DNA of 64,000 bases, taken from assembly GCA_014621425.1 (NCBI GenBank), contig JAANBB010000029.1, positions 124,001 through 188,000 on the forward strand. The letters are read 5' to 3'. The notes under the pieces are model-generated. The model worked only from the letters and a program-made list of their open reading frames with translations, did not search any database and had not been told where the DNA came from. This DNA is from Cylindrodendrum hubeiense (lineage: Eukaryota; Ascomycota; Sordariomycetes; Hypocreales; Nectriaceae). Of the stretch, positions 1-11,700 are shown in pieces; the first letter of the stretch is position 1; each line of letters begins with the position of its first letter. The position numbers and the translations under genes were made by a program.

Positions 1-63
1 GCTTTAGTTATGTGAAACTTGCCATATACTGTCTCACCACTTGACCGACTAAAGTATACATCA

Positions 64-1305
64 TTACTTCTTTTTCAGAACAGCATTCAATATCTCCAGC
101 ACCTGGTCTGCTTCAGTCAGTGGTACAGCATTTGTGACGCTCCATTCATCATTCAGACTGTTCCTCGCCAGCTCATCCAATTTTTCGCTTCCCACGCCCA
201 CTTCCTCCAAGGAGGTTGGCATCCCCAGCTCCCGGATGATGGCTTCCAGAATATCACCCAGTTCAGCAGTGTCGGGGTTCAGGCCAGCTTTCATCAAAAC
301 ATCCAAAACATTACTATCATCTAGGAGAAGCCGGGCAGTCGCGGCCTGTTTCTCCACGTTTGCCCCTTTGCGCGCGTTGTACTTGCACACGGCAGCCAAG
401 AGGATACAGCTGGTCTCGCCATGCCCCACGCCGAGCGGACCCAGCTGGTGGCCGATTGCATGGCTTCCCCCCAACGGTATACCGCTCGAGACGGCGCACA
501 TTGCATCTCCTACACCGAGCTGACAACTGTGCCGGACATGGAGGTTGGTCGGGTCTGCCTTGGAGTGTAGGAGACCAGGAACGAGCTTCTCCAAACCACG
601 CCGACTCCAGGTATCGCCCATCTCATTTCCCAACAGCGAACAGAGCGTCTCAACACAGTGGTCAACGGACCGTATTCCCGAGCTCAGCCAGACCCACTGC
701 GGCGTGGTGGTGCACAACTCTGGGTCTTGGATGACCAAGTCAACCTCGACGCCGAGGTGGAACATCTTCTTGGCTAGCGTAGCTGGATCCGTAGCAGCAG
801 CCATGGCTTGGTATTCACCACCCGATAACGAGGTTGGGATGCAGATGAGTGGCATGGTAGGGAGAAAATCTACTATTGAATTGTTGCGAAGGGTGGTAAG
901 CGCCTCTATCGTGTCGATATGATTGGCAGCAGCGACGCGCACCAGCTTGGCTGCGTCGGTGATGCTTCCGGCACCAAGGGTGACAATGCAGTCGGCTGAC
1001 ACATGCTTCACAGCATGCACAGTCTCGATAACTTCGTCCATGGGTGTATGAGGACTCATACCGACGCGCACGCCTGCCAAGCGATCTCCGAGAGCCTTCT
1101 TCAATCGCTCCAGAGCATCCGTCTTCGTCGCTAGACTTCGCGAGGCCATGATGAAAACGCGGGAGCTGGCCAGATCGGTGCTGACATGGCGTATGCAAGC
1201 CTCCGGGAAGCGTAAGCCATAGCTAATGACTGGCTTGGGCTTGTTGTCGAAAGCCGGGCGGTGCACCTCGGCACCTGTGAAGAAGTCGCTCTCTGCAGTA
1301 GCCAT
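64..1305 (-). CDS. Iron-containing alcohol dehydrogenase / maleylacetate reductase-like
   Basis: This is an intronless 413-residue oxidoreductase of the Fe-ADH family, which reduces or oxidises alcohol, aldehyde or maleylacetate-type substrates with NAD(P)H. The dinucleotide-binding GAGSITDAAK lies at residues 111-120. Likely metal ligands are in SVDHCVET (H216), GGSHAIGHQLG (H282, H286) and GVGHGET (H295). The length is normal for the family and the start is the first ATG. It is transcribed away from the C2H2 regulator at 2494, with a 1.2-kb shared upstream region, and lies near a homogentisate dioxygenase-like gene. An aromatic-degradation role (maleylacetate reductase) is therefore possible, but the substrate cannot be read from the sequence. 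No signal peptide is seen, so it is probably cytosolic. Confidence 0.85.
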   Translation of the reverse strand: MATAESDFFTGAEVHRPAFDNKPKPVISYGLRFPEACIRHVSTDLASSRVFIMASRSLATKTDALERLKKALGDRLAGVRVGMSPHTPMDEVIETVHAVKHVSADCIVTLGAGSITDAAKLVRVAAANHIDTIEALTTLRNNSIVDFLPTMPLICIPTSLSGGEYQAMAAATDPATLAKKMFHLGVEVDLVIQDPELCTTTPQWVWLSSGIRSVDHCVETLCSLLGNEMGDTWSRRGLEKLVPGLLHSKADPTNLHVRHSCQLGVGDAMCAVSSGIPLGGSHAIGHQLGPLGVGHGETSCILLAAVCKYNARKGANVEKQAATARLLLDDSNVLDVLMKAGLNPDTAELGDILEAIIRELGMPTSLEEVGVGSEKLDELARNSLNDEWSVTNAVPLTEADQVLEILNAVLKKK

Positions 1306-2493
1306 GGTGGCCGTGGTGATGCATAGTTCGTCTAGATATCAAGGCCTTCGATGAGAAGGTAAAGAACGTGATATATCAGCACTTAAAACACAACAAATGA
1401 AAATAGATTAGAGAAGAACTATTACACATGGGAGCTAAATAATTCACTTGGCTTCCCAGCGTATCCGAATGCTACGCTGCTGGCCACACGTGCGTGTGGG
1501 GCACAGCCAGCGGCGCCCATATGCGATCGACACCATCACAAGGATGCCACATCGAGGCCTATGATAGGGTCTGGTTTGCAGAGGAGTAGACTCTGGAGGG
1601 TCCAGGGTAAGATATCCAGATGATCCGGTGGCATTACTAAACAGCGAGCCCTCGTTGATTGCAACACTTACATGTCTGACATGCATGTTCGGCGCCTCCA
1701 CAAGCTGTTGTCGCTCTAGCCCATCAAGCTGCTGTAAGCGACTTGCATTAGCCATGGCCTCCTTCGCCCGTAGAACAGGCAGTGCCAGGAACAACCCAAC
1801 GATGCTGTGATGGGCAGTATGCTGGCCGGGCTTGGCTTGCAAAGACGGTATGGATGTCGTCGAGGAACGCCGGCTTCCCTGGCACCACCACTTTCACTAC
1901 TCTAGAACGAAGCAAAGCCGCGGCATACGAAACACATTATGGCACAGCCGGCAAGGGTCTGGGCGTTGCTACGTCAGGTATAGTGCCGTGGGTCTGAACA
2001 AACTAGCCACTGGGAGAGGAGACCAGCTACCAGAGACGCTATAATGACAGGGAAACGCAGCCAGGACCCATGTACTTTGCGCAGTGACGTGTGTCCCTCT
2101 CATGCGGCATACCCAGCGCCAGTCCAGCGGGTTCCCGTGAGATCTTTGCCGCGGCGGACTCGTAATATTGACTAACAAGTCACTCTTAGCCCCAAATACC
2201 GCAGAACCAGCCACAATGGGCGGGAAAAGCCATGATACAAAGTACCAGAGTACTCTGTCCGCAACGCCCGACAGTTCCCCAGATCAAACCCCGGACTTAC
2301 CCCGCATCCACGCATGACTGCCGGTGTCATCTCCTCCTGACACAGCCAAGATACTCATCTTGACTGGAATGAGGAGCAATTGACGTTCAGTTGCATTGTC
2401 CGCCTCACGTAGTGGTCTCATCTACGACTGTGCATGTCCTGTACTGACGCGTCTATGTGAATACACTCACTGAGCCACCTCACTGCCCAGGCA
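1306..2493. other. Divergent intergenic region between Fe-ADH and C2H2 regulator
   Basis: This 1.2-kb stretch lies between two divergently transcribed genes and should contain both promoters. A 132-codon open frame on the minus strand (1444-1842) has no recognisable motif, and I do not count it as a gene. Nothing else was recognised. Confidence 0.5.
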
Positions 2494-5400
2494 ATGACGC
2501 AGACGGCCACAGCCAGGCCAGCAACCCGGGCGGCCCGGCTTACCAAAAACTGCTCGTTCTGTTCCCGGAAATTCTCCAAGGTCGAGCACCTGAAGCGTCA
2601 CGAAAGGTCGCGTAAGTTGATTATATGCCTTTAATTGCGCCGCCACTGACACAGTCGCAAGATACCGGCGAGAAGCCGTTTCAGTGCAGCCGCTGCAGAA
2701 AGAGATTTGCGCGAGGGTAAGCCCTACCAGTGGTTTTCCACTGCCATGCGACATGGCTGACTCGTTTGAGCAGCGACGTACTGAATAGGCATATTAAAGG
2801 TCATCTGGAGGCCTCGGGGGAGGTCTGGGACGAGTCAGGAAAAAGGCCAGCAACCGAGACACTACTTCCAAGTGAAGTCACTGCGACATCTCCTAGAACG
2901 AGCCCTGGGAATGTAAACAGCCCTTCGGAGCCCACCGAGTCACCATATGGCACCTGCAACCTCACCAGGATCGAAGAATGTCAAGTGCCAGACAGTCACC
3001 AAGCCCGACAAACCGAGCCGCTGGAGGAAATAGTTGCAGCGGTGCCAAACTCAACCCGCGCAGTAGGCTCCCAGAGGCGCATAGGTTCAATCTTGACGCC
3101 GACTGAAGATGCTGACTGGGAAATTGATCTTGCCGGGATAACCCCAGACATGAACGGCGTATCGGACATGACTGCTGCTACTCCGAGTGACCCAGTCCGA
3201 CTAGGAACTACCGAAGGGCAACCATTTGCCCAATTGGATTTTGGACAAGGCCATATTGACCCCGTCTCGCTATCTCAGGATATGCAAGAAGAGCACAACC
3301 TAGAACAAGACAGATCTCTTCCAGTGGGCTCAAAAGCAAATGAACAACACCATGATTCAACAGATTGGATGAACTTGTTTGACGACAATGATATTCACCG
3401 AGGCTTTGTTCCTGAATGCCCGGTAGATGTCTCCGAGACTGCTGACTTCATGGATATGGACGCATTCATAATGGCACTTCGTCGACCGTCTCAATCGACC
3501 CACGAAATTCCTGATGAACGTTTCGCAAGAGTGGCCAGCCTGTGGCCTAGCAAGAAGCATCACCCCTGGCGTCTGATAGGCACACTCTGGCATGATGCAG
3601 CGTCTCATAAGGGCGACAACATATTCTCGACGGTCCCCAATGCCCGGCCCCATGCGAGAGCTTCACCCGGAAGCCCAGTTGCGTCCAAGTGGGACTTGGA
3701 TGAGGGACGCCGCTGTCAACTCATCGAGGAGTGCTCTCTCGGTAGACAGTCTCTCGATTCAGCCATGTCGCATCTTCACAGAGGAACAATAGGTCACTTG
3801 GGCCAAGTCAATGATGACTTCCCGTCAGCTGAAGCTCTTGATATGAGTCTGGACCTATTTTTCCGCCGATTCCACCAGTTATTGCCCTTTGTTCATCAGC
3901 CGACCTTTACGGCTAAATGTGCAAATGTATCACTAGTAAATTCGATGTGTCTCATCGGATTGGCTCTCTTGGATCCTAAGAACAAGAAAAGCTTTGTGGC
4001 TATGCAGCTGCCGGTAGGTCTTTTAGACTACTCTTGCCTTCCGGGAAAACTAATTAACACGAACCAAGGGAGCTATTGATCGATGTCGAACAGAACTGGC
4101 TCGGCCGTGGAAATCTCACGAGGCATCTGAGCTCTTATCAACGCTCGGTTGCAGTATCCTGCTCTTGAGCTTGTCGACTACTGATCCGGTAGGCATTACA
4201 AGATGATTTCATCCTTTGACTCGTATAGAGTAGCCTGACTGTTGTTTAGGAACGAGTTCATGATGAACAGACACAAATGCTCTACAATGATACTCTCATG
4301 GTTCGTACCCATCACTCAGTTTCCACCTAAATGACGCAAGACGGTAACACAAACTCATGTAGATGGCCTTGAAACACAATCTTTTTGCGGCACACGAATG
4401 TGGCCGCCTTTCATCCACAGTGTTCGAGCGAGGCTGGAGCGGAGAAGAAGTTTGGAAGGCTTGGGCACGCATTGAATCTGTTAAACGGTTCGTATAACCC
4501 TGAAAACCGATGTGGTATTTGCGACTGACTTATCCAGTCTTATTGTGGCACTAATCATGATCGATTCTTTCTTCGCCAACAATCTTGGGACCTGTCCAAT
4601 TATCAAAATCGAAGCCCTGCGATTTTACGCGCCGTGTGCAAACGAATTGTTCCAGGCGCCCGATTCACTCCGGTGGATGTCTCTGGTGAATTCTGGCCGT
4701 CAAGCCGTCGCGCCTGTCCTTGACTTTCGTCAGTATCCAGTTACGTTGCCTGCAGATGCGGTATCTAGCGTCCATGGCCTGAACGGAGTGTTGGCAGCTG
4801 GTTGGCTTCGCATCGCCGATGCCCATCACCGACTAGATTCTTCTGGGTCCGCCGTGGAAGAAGGCAAGAAATGTATGATCCCTGCGGAGCTGTACGCGGC
4901 AGACGGCTCAGCAAAAGTCCTGGCACCGCTTCTTATGGACATGTACGCTACGTACTGCAAGGAACTCGAGACGGCGAACCCGAACTGTCTTCTCTTCTGG
5001 CACAACATGTGTCTGGGGTTGACCGCTAACCTGAGCATCTTTGAGCTCGCAGCCGGTCGAGGTGGTCCAGAATCTGGAAGAGCCGCGCTTGCGGATATTA
5101 GTATATGGACCCAGACCTCCGCATCGCGCAGAGCATGTTTGCATGCCGCCCAAGCCTTCTCTTGCATGTCACGCCGAAAAATATCAGACGGAACCATGTT
5201 TGTTTCTGAAATGGCCATTTTCAACGCCGCTCTTGTTCTCTCGCTCTACCTGTACATGTTGCCTCCGCCAGATCCATCTGAGCCGCAGTCCGAACCCGCG
5301 CCGTTTGAGCTGTTAGATAGTGTGGACTGGAATCAAGTTGGGTATGCGGGAATCAACCGTGACAACTCAACGGCCGACGTTCTAAGCTGTCCAGCAAGGC

Positions 5401-5603
5401 GGTTCATCAGGGATGGTGGGCCGGTATCCTTTGGCGGGATCACGTATCACAGCGGCTACAGTTCTGCGCGTCGAATTCTTCTGGAGTATTTGGACTTGCT
5501 TGAAGAGGTTGGGAAATGGAACGTGACTAACCTCTGTCGCATACTTCGTATTATGAGTGACAGCATATCAGGGCAGACGGTACCTTCTGGGTCTGGGAAC
5601 TAG
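2494..5603 (+). CDS. C2H2 zinc-finger transcription factor with fungal_trans domain
   Basis: Seven exons give a 924-residue nuclear regulator: 2494-2611, 2662-2716, 2774-4013, 4069-4188, 4250-4300, 4363-4487 and 4538-5603. All junctions keep frame and the sum is a multiple of three. Two tandem C2H2 fingers are assembled only after splicing: C20/C23/H36/H40 and C48/C51/H64/H68, joined by a HTGEKPF linker. The first intron (50 bp) splits the last His codon of finger 1, and the second (57 bp) falls inside finger 2. The middle and C-terminal parts (for example FFRRFHQLLPFVHQPTF and GWSGEEVWKAWARIES) match the fungal-specific transcription factor domain seen in C2H2-type regulators. The start is the ATG opening a short basic leader before finger 1. 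It is divergent to the Fe-ADH and convergent with the homogentisate dioxygenase-like gene, so it may control one or both. Confidence 0.88.
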
Positions 5604-5790
5604 ATCGACTCATTGTTGTATTATACAAAGGCAATTTGGTACTTTAAAATGGATAACTATGGTAATAGATAACTGAAACCTGATATGGACGGCGGCCTTT
5701 AGAATGTACAAGATAATTGCTTGCCAGCAATCTGAGGCCAAAGTCTGTCATCTACTGCAGCCTTCTAAGTGTCATTACCGGCCAGTGGCT

Positions 5791-7621
5791 CTAGCGGGTC
5801 CCGGCCAGGTCAAAGTCATGATAGTAATCCAAGGAGACTCGCTCGCGAGCCTTTTCTTCTGTACGGCGCTGCAGCAGCTTCTTAACTTCGGGATGTGCCG
5901 AGAAACGATCCTATTGTTTGTATGTTAGCCTTGCGATATTTTCATATGTACATGTACTGGTTTCTGTGGTATAGAAATGCGTTATACTAACGGGAAGTTT
6001 ATCCCAAACTTTAGGATCGGTACCCTGGGTATGCAAGGTACCGCAGCCGACGCGAGCATACTCTGTGAAAAGGAATGTGCGACTCGTCTCCACCATGATA
6101 GTCATTTGATCTGAATCAGATTGATTAGTCCATTATTCGCAGTTCACGAATTAATAAAAGCCATTGATGGTGTGATAATATTCGTGTAAGAATGCTCAAC
6201 TCACTTTCAAGAATCCTTCTTGGCTCGTTGACCTGCAACTTGACTTCGTGAACATACGCATCATCGAAGCCGCCATGCGGCGTGTGACCGCCCTCATAGC
6301 TACCACCACCGGGCTGGAAGTCGTCAGAGCGGCCAAGTCCATTTCCATACAGGCAGGCGAGGAACTCAGAGGCGGAGTTGCGGTGGAAGTACGGCAGGCG
6401 GAACGAGTTGGACGCAACATCCCAACGAGGCCCAAACCAGAGGAAGTCGGCTAATGGCGAATTGGGATCGCGCGACTTAGCCGTTAGCACTGTGTTGACT
6501 GAAGGGTCGGTATGATCGATGGACGTGGCATTTTGTGACGCGAATTTGGTTAGGTCATACTAAATGAGGGTTAGGTCGGGCTTGACGGAATCTCTGGCAG
6601 AGGACTTGCCTTGTAGGGCACGACGTTTCCGTGCCAGGCCACGACATCGAACGGGCTGTGGTCCTGCTTAATGGCCAACTGCTTGCCGTTGTTCTTGACA
6701 ACGATCTCGAACGGTACATGTAGGTTCTGGTCGATATAGGCCTGTGGGTACAAGAAATCGCGAGGGTTGGCTAAGCCGTACCCTCCAAGGGGCCCAAGAT
6801 CAGGAAGCTCCCATGTCGAGCCCCAAACCTCGGTGATGTAGCCGCGAGCGGCGGGACTATTGGGTCCGAGAGACAGACGGAATCTCACCCCGCGTGGGAT
6901 GACGCAGATCTCGCCGGGCTGCAAGTACAGCAAGCCCATCTCGGTCTGGACATGCAGGCTGCCGAGCTGGGGAACCACGAGGAAGTCACCGTCAGTGTTG
7001 CAGTACGCCCGCTGCACCATGTCGGCGTTGATCATGTAGATGTAGAGCGCGATGCCCTCGCGTAAGTTGGGGTCGCCGCTGCCGGCCAGCGTGTGCAGGC
7101 CGTCGGCGAAGTCTACCTTGGTGTCATCAGGCGGGAGCGGAAACGGCGCCCATTCGGCTTGCGCTGGGAGTGTTTCGACCGCCTTGTTCAGTGATAAGAA
7201 ACAGTTCTCGATGTGCGACTTCGTATCGATTGGGCTGTAGCCGTCTGTGTGCGGGTGGTTAGATATCTGCATTGGGCCGTTGTGACTCCAATCACTAGTC
7301 CTGAACTCGACATGGCGGGTGGCCGAACGTACTGTGTGCAGCCGACGGCCGGGCACGATACATGTAAGTGCTCATGTTGGCGTGGCGCGGCGCCGCAAAA
7401 GCCGACGAGGTTATGCCCTCGGTATACAGCCCGAACCCCCGGTCTTGGGGGTTGTTCTGTGCCACGGGCAGAGCCCCGGGAAGCACCTCTGACTGATGTC
7501 GGTTCCCCCAACCAGCCATATACTCGTATGGGTCATTATGGCGGGTTGGTTTGGTTCGCTGTAGGTCTGTGTAGTGGAAGACCTTTTGCGGATCGGTTGC
7601 TGGTGTGCGGGAGGTCGTCAT
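5791..7621 (-). CDS. Homogentisate 1,2-dioxygenase-like protein
   Basis: This is a cupin-fold, non-heme iron ring-cleavage enzyme that opens homogentisate to maleylacetoacetate. Exons on the minus strand are 7333-7621, 6610-7244, 6205-6559, 5992-6110 and 5791-5910, giving about 505 residues. Family signatures include AGWGNRHQSEVLPGALPV near the start, GEICVIPRGVRFR, DHSPFDVVAWHGNVVPYK, and the iron-site segment YFHRNSASEF (His and Glu) with GGHTPHG (second His). The intron at 7245-7332 (88 bp, with a CTAAC branch point) resolves what first looks like a frameshift. The intron at 6560-6609 starts with GC instead of GT. The first ATG is at 7621; an upstream hydrophobic extension has no ATG. It is diverged from the usual fungal HmgA, so the substrate may be a related dihydroxyphenyl compound. 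Confidence 0.85.
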
Positions 7622-9181
7622 TTTGCAGAGATGGACTAGGTGGAAGTGGACGAAGACGGCAAGTAGACTAAGAGGTAGAAACCAAGTGATGATGAAAATC
7701 AGAAGCGTCGACTCAGCAGGCAATGGTATTCAGCTGTGGGCGGGGTGTCGTGTCTGTATTGTTTATAGTTGTATGTCCATCTCCACAACCACCGGGAGAC
7801 ATGTTCCGGACTGCCACAGGACAAGAGTCCTATCACGGGGCTGCAACTACACTTGCGCAAGACAGTGTAATATTTCCCCGCATTTATTGCATCGATTGAG
7901 CTATTCGCCAGCTAAATCAACATATCAGACCGATGGCCTCTTCATGACATGTGGGATGTGATGGGCCCCACCGTGGGGCACTGGCACTGAGTACGTGTCG
8001 TTATATCCTCCAACCATCGGGCATCGCTCCAGCAAACGAGTTGACCAGACAAATCTTAGGCGGAATTTTTCCAGTCGTAATTTTATCGCTTCACAATGTT
8101 CGCCGGGCGCTCGATATTTACGGCATGTGGTCGCCCCTAAGTTAATTACACGTGAGGGCCCACTGGACCTTTGTAGTGATGGATAGTCTGAGGGACTACA
8201 ATATGGAAGTGAACTTTAAGTACACCATTCTCCCCCAAGTCTACTCTCCTTCCAGCAAGCGAAGAAGGCTCGTGGCAGGGGCTTTCCGAAACGATTGATC
8301 CAAATGTTCCAAGCATCAATCAAGCCAGCGAGTCGATGAGCCCTGTCAATGTCGTTAAATCAAACAGCGCCTCCCAAGCCCGTGTTTGTTGCATTGACCC
8401 TCTTGGTGACCTCCTCTTCGTCAGACCAAGATAGTACCGGCACAATTAGACCTACATCAAACATTTTGCGAATACAGACTGGGCAGAAACGACCATGTCA
8501 TAAAGATCTTGTGCTGAAGCCACATGAACCTCCAAAAGCGGGCTCCGGTCCGATGGGTTAGTGATTTTGTCTGCCCGTGGACTCGAACGACGAGCACCAG
8601 CAACAATGTTATGGAACGTAAAGAAGTCGGTGAAAGTGGCCATGATTCGTAATGGTATGGAAGCTGATGGAAATATTAAGCTCTCGGCGCTAGTCGAAGC
8701 ATAATACATATCGATATTAGATACGGGCCGGCAATGGCCGGCTCCTCTTACACGGTTTCATGGTCGAGACAACATGACGCCGACCTGGGCCAAGCGACTT
8801 AGCTGATCACAAAGCAATTTGACAACAGCCTGACATTCTATACTTAAAGGCTTTTCAGATATGGAACCCCATTGAGCTTGATGATGGTTGCGCTTGTCAT
8901 GGACCTATCGATGGTCCTCCTGGCTCAAAATGGTAGTCATTCCCAGCTGTATGATAGTTACCAAACAATCTTCAATCAAGCCCGGAAAACCATGCCATCG
9001 GGTATACTTAAAAATTATTTATTTAACAATGGTTACAACAGCTGCATGGTTTGAGGCCGAATTCATCAAATCAAATATATCGATGGTAAGATAACCTCTT
9101 GGAGGCGGCTTACTTCTGGGTTGAGCACTAATGATGCAAACCATGGATTGATTCATCCCTCCTGCTACAACTCATTGTCTA
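7622..9181. other. Intergenic region, no gene recognised
   Basis: This AT-moderate stretch lies upstream of the dioxygenase-like gene and downstream of the BNR protein gene. Only short open frames without motifs were seen. It should hold the dioxygenase promoter. Confidence 0.4.
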
Positions 9182-10608
9182 TTATAGTATGAAGTCGAGT
9201 ACAACTACATTCCGCTCTGTAGAGGGTTGTTTTCCGACAGCAATAACAAAAATGGACAAGACCCCTTCCTCTTCAAGTCTCTGGCGATCAACAAGTGGCT
9301 CCCCTATATAACCTTCCCCGAACCACGCTTCGGAGCACCGGGAAAAGCCGCTACTGCTTGTGGATTTGTAAATTCTAAGCAAGTGGGTATAAGGATTTGG
9401 CAATACCATGTACACGTCGCCTTGTTTACTGACAGCTATGCAGCCTCGACTGTTGCTCGGAACCGGGCAGATGGCTTTCTCGGTCCATGGATCTATTTAA
9501 ATCATCAGTGCCATCCATACCACATTTGTGAGCTATTGATTACCAGAAGGCGCTCGATAGAATCTTGTCCAGAAAATATCTCCACCCACGAGACGGCGGT
9601 TTAACACGTGTATTCCGCCATCGTGATCCACAGCTTGGGATTCTTGATTCATGAGCCCCGATCCTTTTGGGATATCAAAAGCCAAGATACCAGGAGAGTC
9701 TGGTGCCACTGATTCACCTTCTTTTAGGTGTGCAATTACTTCCCCTTTCCCATTTTTCCATGTATATCCTCCATCATCGCTATAGGCATAGCATATGTTG
9801 TAGTTGTTCTCTGCACCGTTGGGCCCCGCATGGTGCTTCTGAGCTGTGCCCGGAGGGGCATCCCACCCTTCGTAGTATACGAAACCACGATATACCCAAG
9901 TGACATGCAACTTACCAGACTGGTAGTCCATTCCATGAACGTAGGGATTGTTTTTAACGCCCTTGAGATGCTTGCCAATATACTCGTACGAGCCTATTGC
10001 AGCTCGATAGATATAGAGCAAGTCATCACCCAGTCCAGCCTGGCCATTCCTGGCGGAGAAGAACATGTCCTCTCCTAGCATCCCGAATCTAGGATATGTT
10101 AATGCGTCGAAATGATACTCAGCATTTGGTAGTCCAGGAAGTTGGTCAACTGTTGCAGAAAACAAGTCGGCGGCCCATGGGAAGACTTCTGGTTTGCAGG
10201 CAAGCTCCTTCACTGAGTGTCTATATTTCAAGCTGGCCCCTATGTTAATATATTCATCTTTTTACAAACTAAGTTTACTTACCTATCACAATGATGGTCA
10301 TACGAGAGATGTATAGTTCCATCTCCTGGGCAGATTCCTATCTGCACCGTGTTATGGCCATCGTCGACCGTTTGTTCGTAATCTTCAAACACAATGTGCT
10401 CCCAGTCTCCGCCAGGCAGCTGCCTCCTAGCCAGATGGATAAACAAAGCTTTGTGGCCAGGATCGTTTGGTTTGGGGCTGTAGAATACCGCGTATTGCCA
10501 CCCAGCGAACGAAACGATGGCATCCTGTTGAAAAGCATTGCCGTTGAGAACATGCAACCGCTGACTTGGATCTAAGCCTAGTGCGGTAACCTTTGGGCTT
10601 AAAAGCAT
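9182..10608 (-). CDS. BNR_4-type beta-propeller protein (BNR repeat-containing)
   Basis: Three exons (10283-10608, 9544-10232, 9182-9492) encode 441 residues. The introns are 50 and 51 bp, and using the acceptor at 10233 restores the family-like string DHHCDSLKYRHS. Other family-like segments are GTIHLSYDHH, YAYSDDGGYTWKN (an Asp-box-like SDDGGYTW) and DGGIHVLNRR. Proteins of this family fold as bladed propellers and are often linked to binding or cleaving acidic polysaccharides. No catalytic residues can be assigned and no signal peptide is visible. The ATG at 10608 is the first usable start in frame. The catalytic role is unknown, and neighbours give no strong clue. Confidence 0.75.
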
Positions 10609-11700
10609 GGTAGCGTACAGCAAGGATTATATGATGGTTGTGTGATGGACCGGTACGAGGGTCGTCGTTCTTAGTTGTAGTTATAGATAGGGTTCGCCTG
10701 TGAAAGGTTGAAACATACGCCGTAGAAGGCAACAAAGAACGAAACTTGGCTCCGCCTCCAATTCGAGAACCAACGGCAGAAGTAGTAGGCCCATCCGCTC
10801 CCTCTACACACCTCATTCGCGATCTATTTCCCCGATCGCCCTTGACATCGGAAGACAACGTTGCTAGCTGACAGGGATTTGCCCCTGAGTCCACGGGACA
10901 CACAGTCGCTTCCCGGTACGCACCTATTGCTGATCCTCTGTCGCCCCTCACCCCCACATCACAGGCACAAAAGGACGCTCGTTGTGGGAGGGCTGGACTG
11001 GCAGTAATAAGGGTGTGATTGGACAGGAACGCTATCGGTGTATTGTTTACCGAGTTACTACCAGGGCCGAGGCGACACCCCTCGTCTGATGAGGGGTGAA
11101 TGCCACGCTACATGTGCACGCACTATGATATAAGAAGTTATCCGTAGCAGTCACCGTCGGATCACTTTATGTGTTTGGTGGAAAAGCTGACAGACTCCAC
11201 CAGCGCGCGCCGCTTGTCTAGCTGCAATAGTCTTAGCTGAGATAGTGACGTTAACATGTGATGTATCCCCACATTATCTTACCCTGGCTCGAAGCGCCCA
11301 AATACATCGGATCGAGAACCCCCGAACCACAGTGGGTCGTTGCGGGTGTCCTTTCGCCGTTTGCTCCGGGGCCCTCCGCTTTTGCCTCTCGTTTCCAACG
11401 GGCAGCAGGAAGAGTTGGATTTCCCTCAGAGTGTCATAAGACTACACTTAGGCCACAAGGAGGGGGAATAGTTATTATTGTCTCCAATTAGGGCTCACTC
11501 CAGCGAACAGAGAGAATTAGCGATTCTCGCTTGAGCCATCCAATGTCCTTAATTAACTATATCCATTACTCTAAGCAGCGACTCTTAGTGGTATCTAGTA
11601 TTGATTAGCGGTCGCGTGACCTTTTCCTAAGTAAACAATAAGTTTAGTCTCTCTCTGCAAATAGACATGTTGAGGATATATGGATATAAATGTATGTGCA
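10609..11700. other. Intergenic region, no gene recognised
   Basis: This region lies upstream of the BNR gene and downstream of the rhodopsin-like gene. Overlapping open frames on the minus strand at 10427-10957 are shadows of the BNR exon. No repeats or RNA genes were recognised. Confidence 0.4.

Noticed and set aside
1444..1842. 132-codon open frame on the minus strand between Fe-ADH and the C2H2 regulator
   Set aside because: It has no recognisable motif and lies in a divergent promoter.
7290..7356. Apparent +1 frameshift in the homogentisate dioxygenase-like gene
   Set aside because: An 88-bp GT-AG intron at 7245-7332 with a CTAAC branch point restores frame and gives a better family match (RPSAAHNGYSPID).
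7622..7723. Hydrophobic N-terminal extension of the dioxygenase-like protein
   Set aside because: The upstream frame starts at TTG, not ATG, and the enzyme family is cytosolic.
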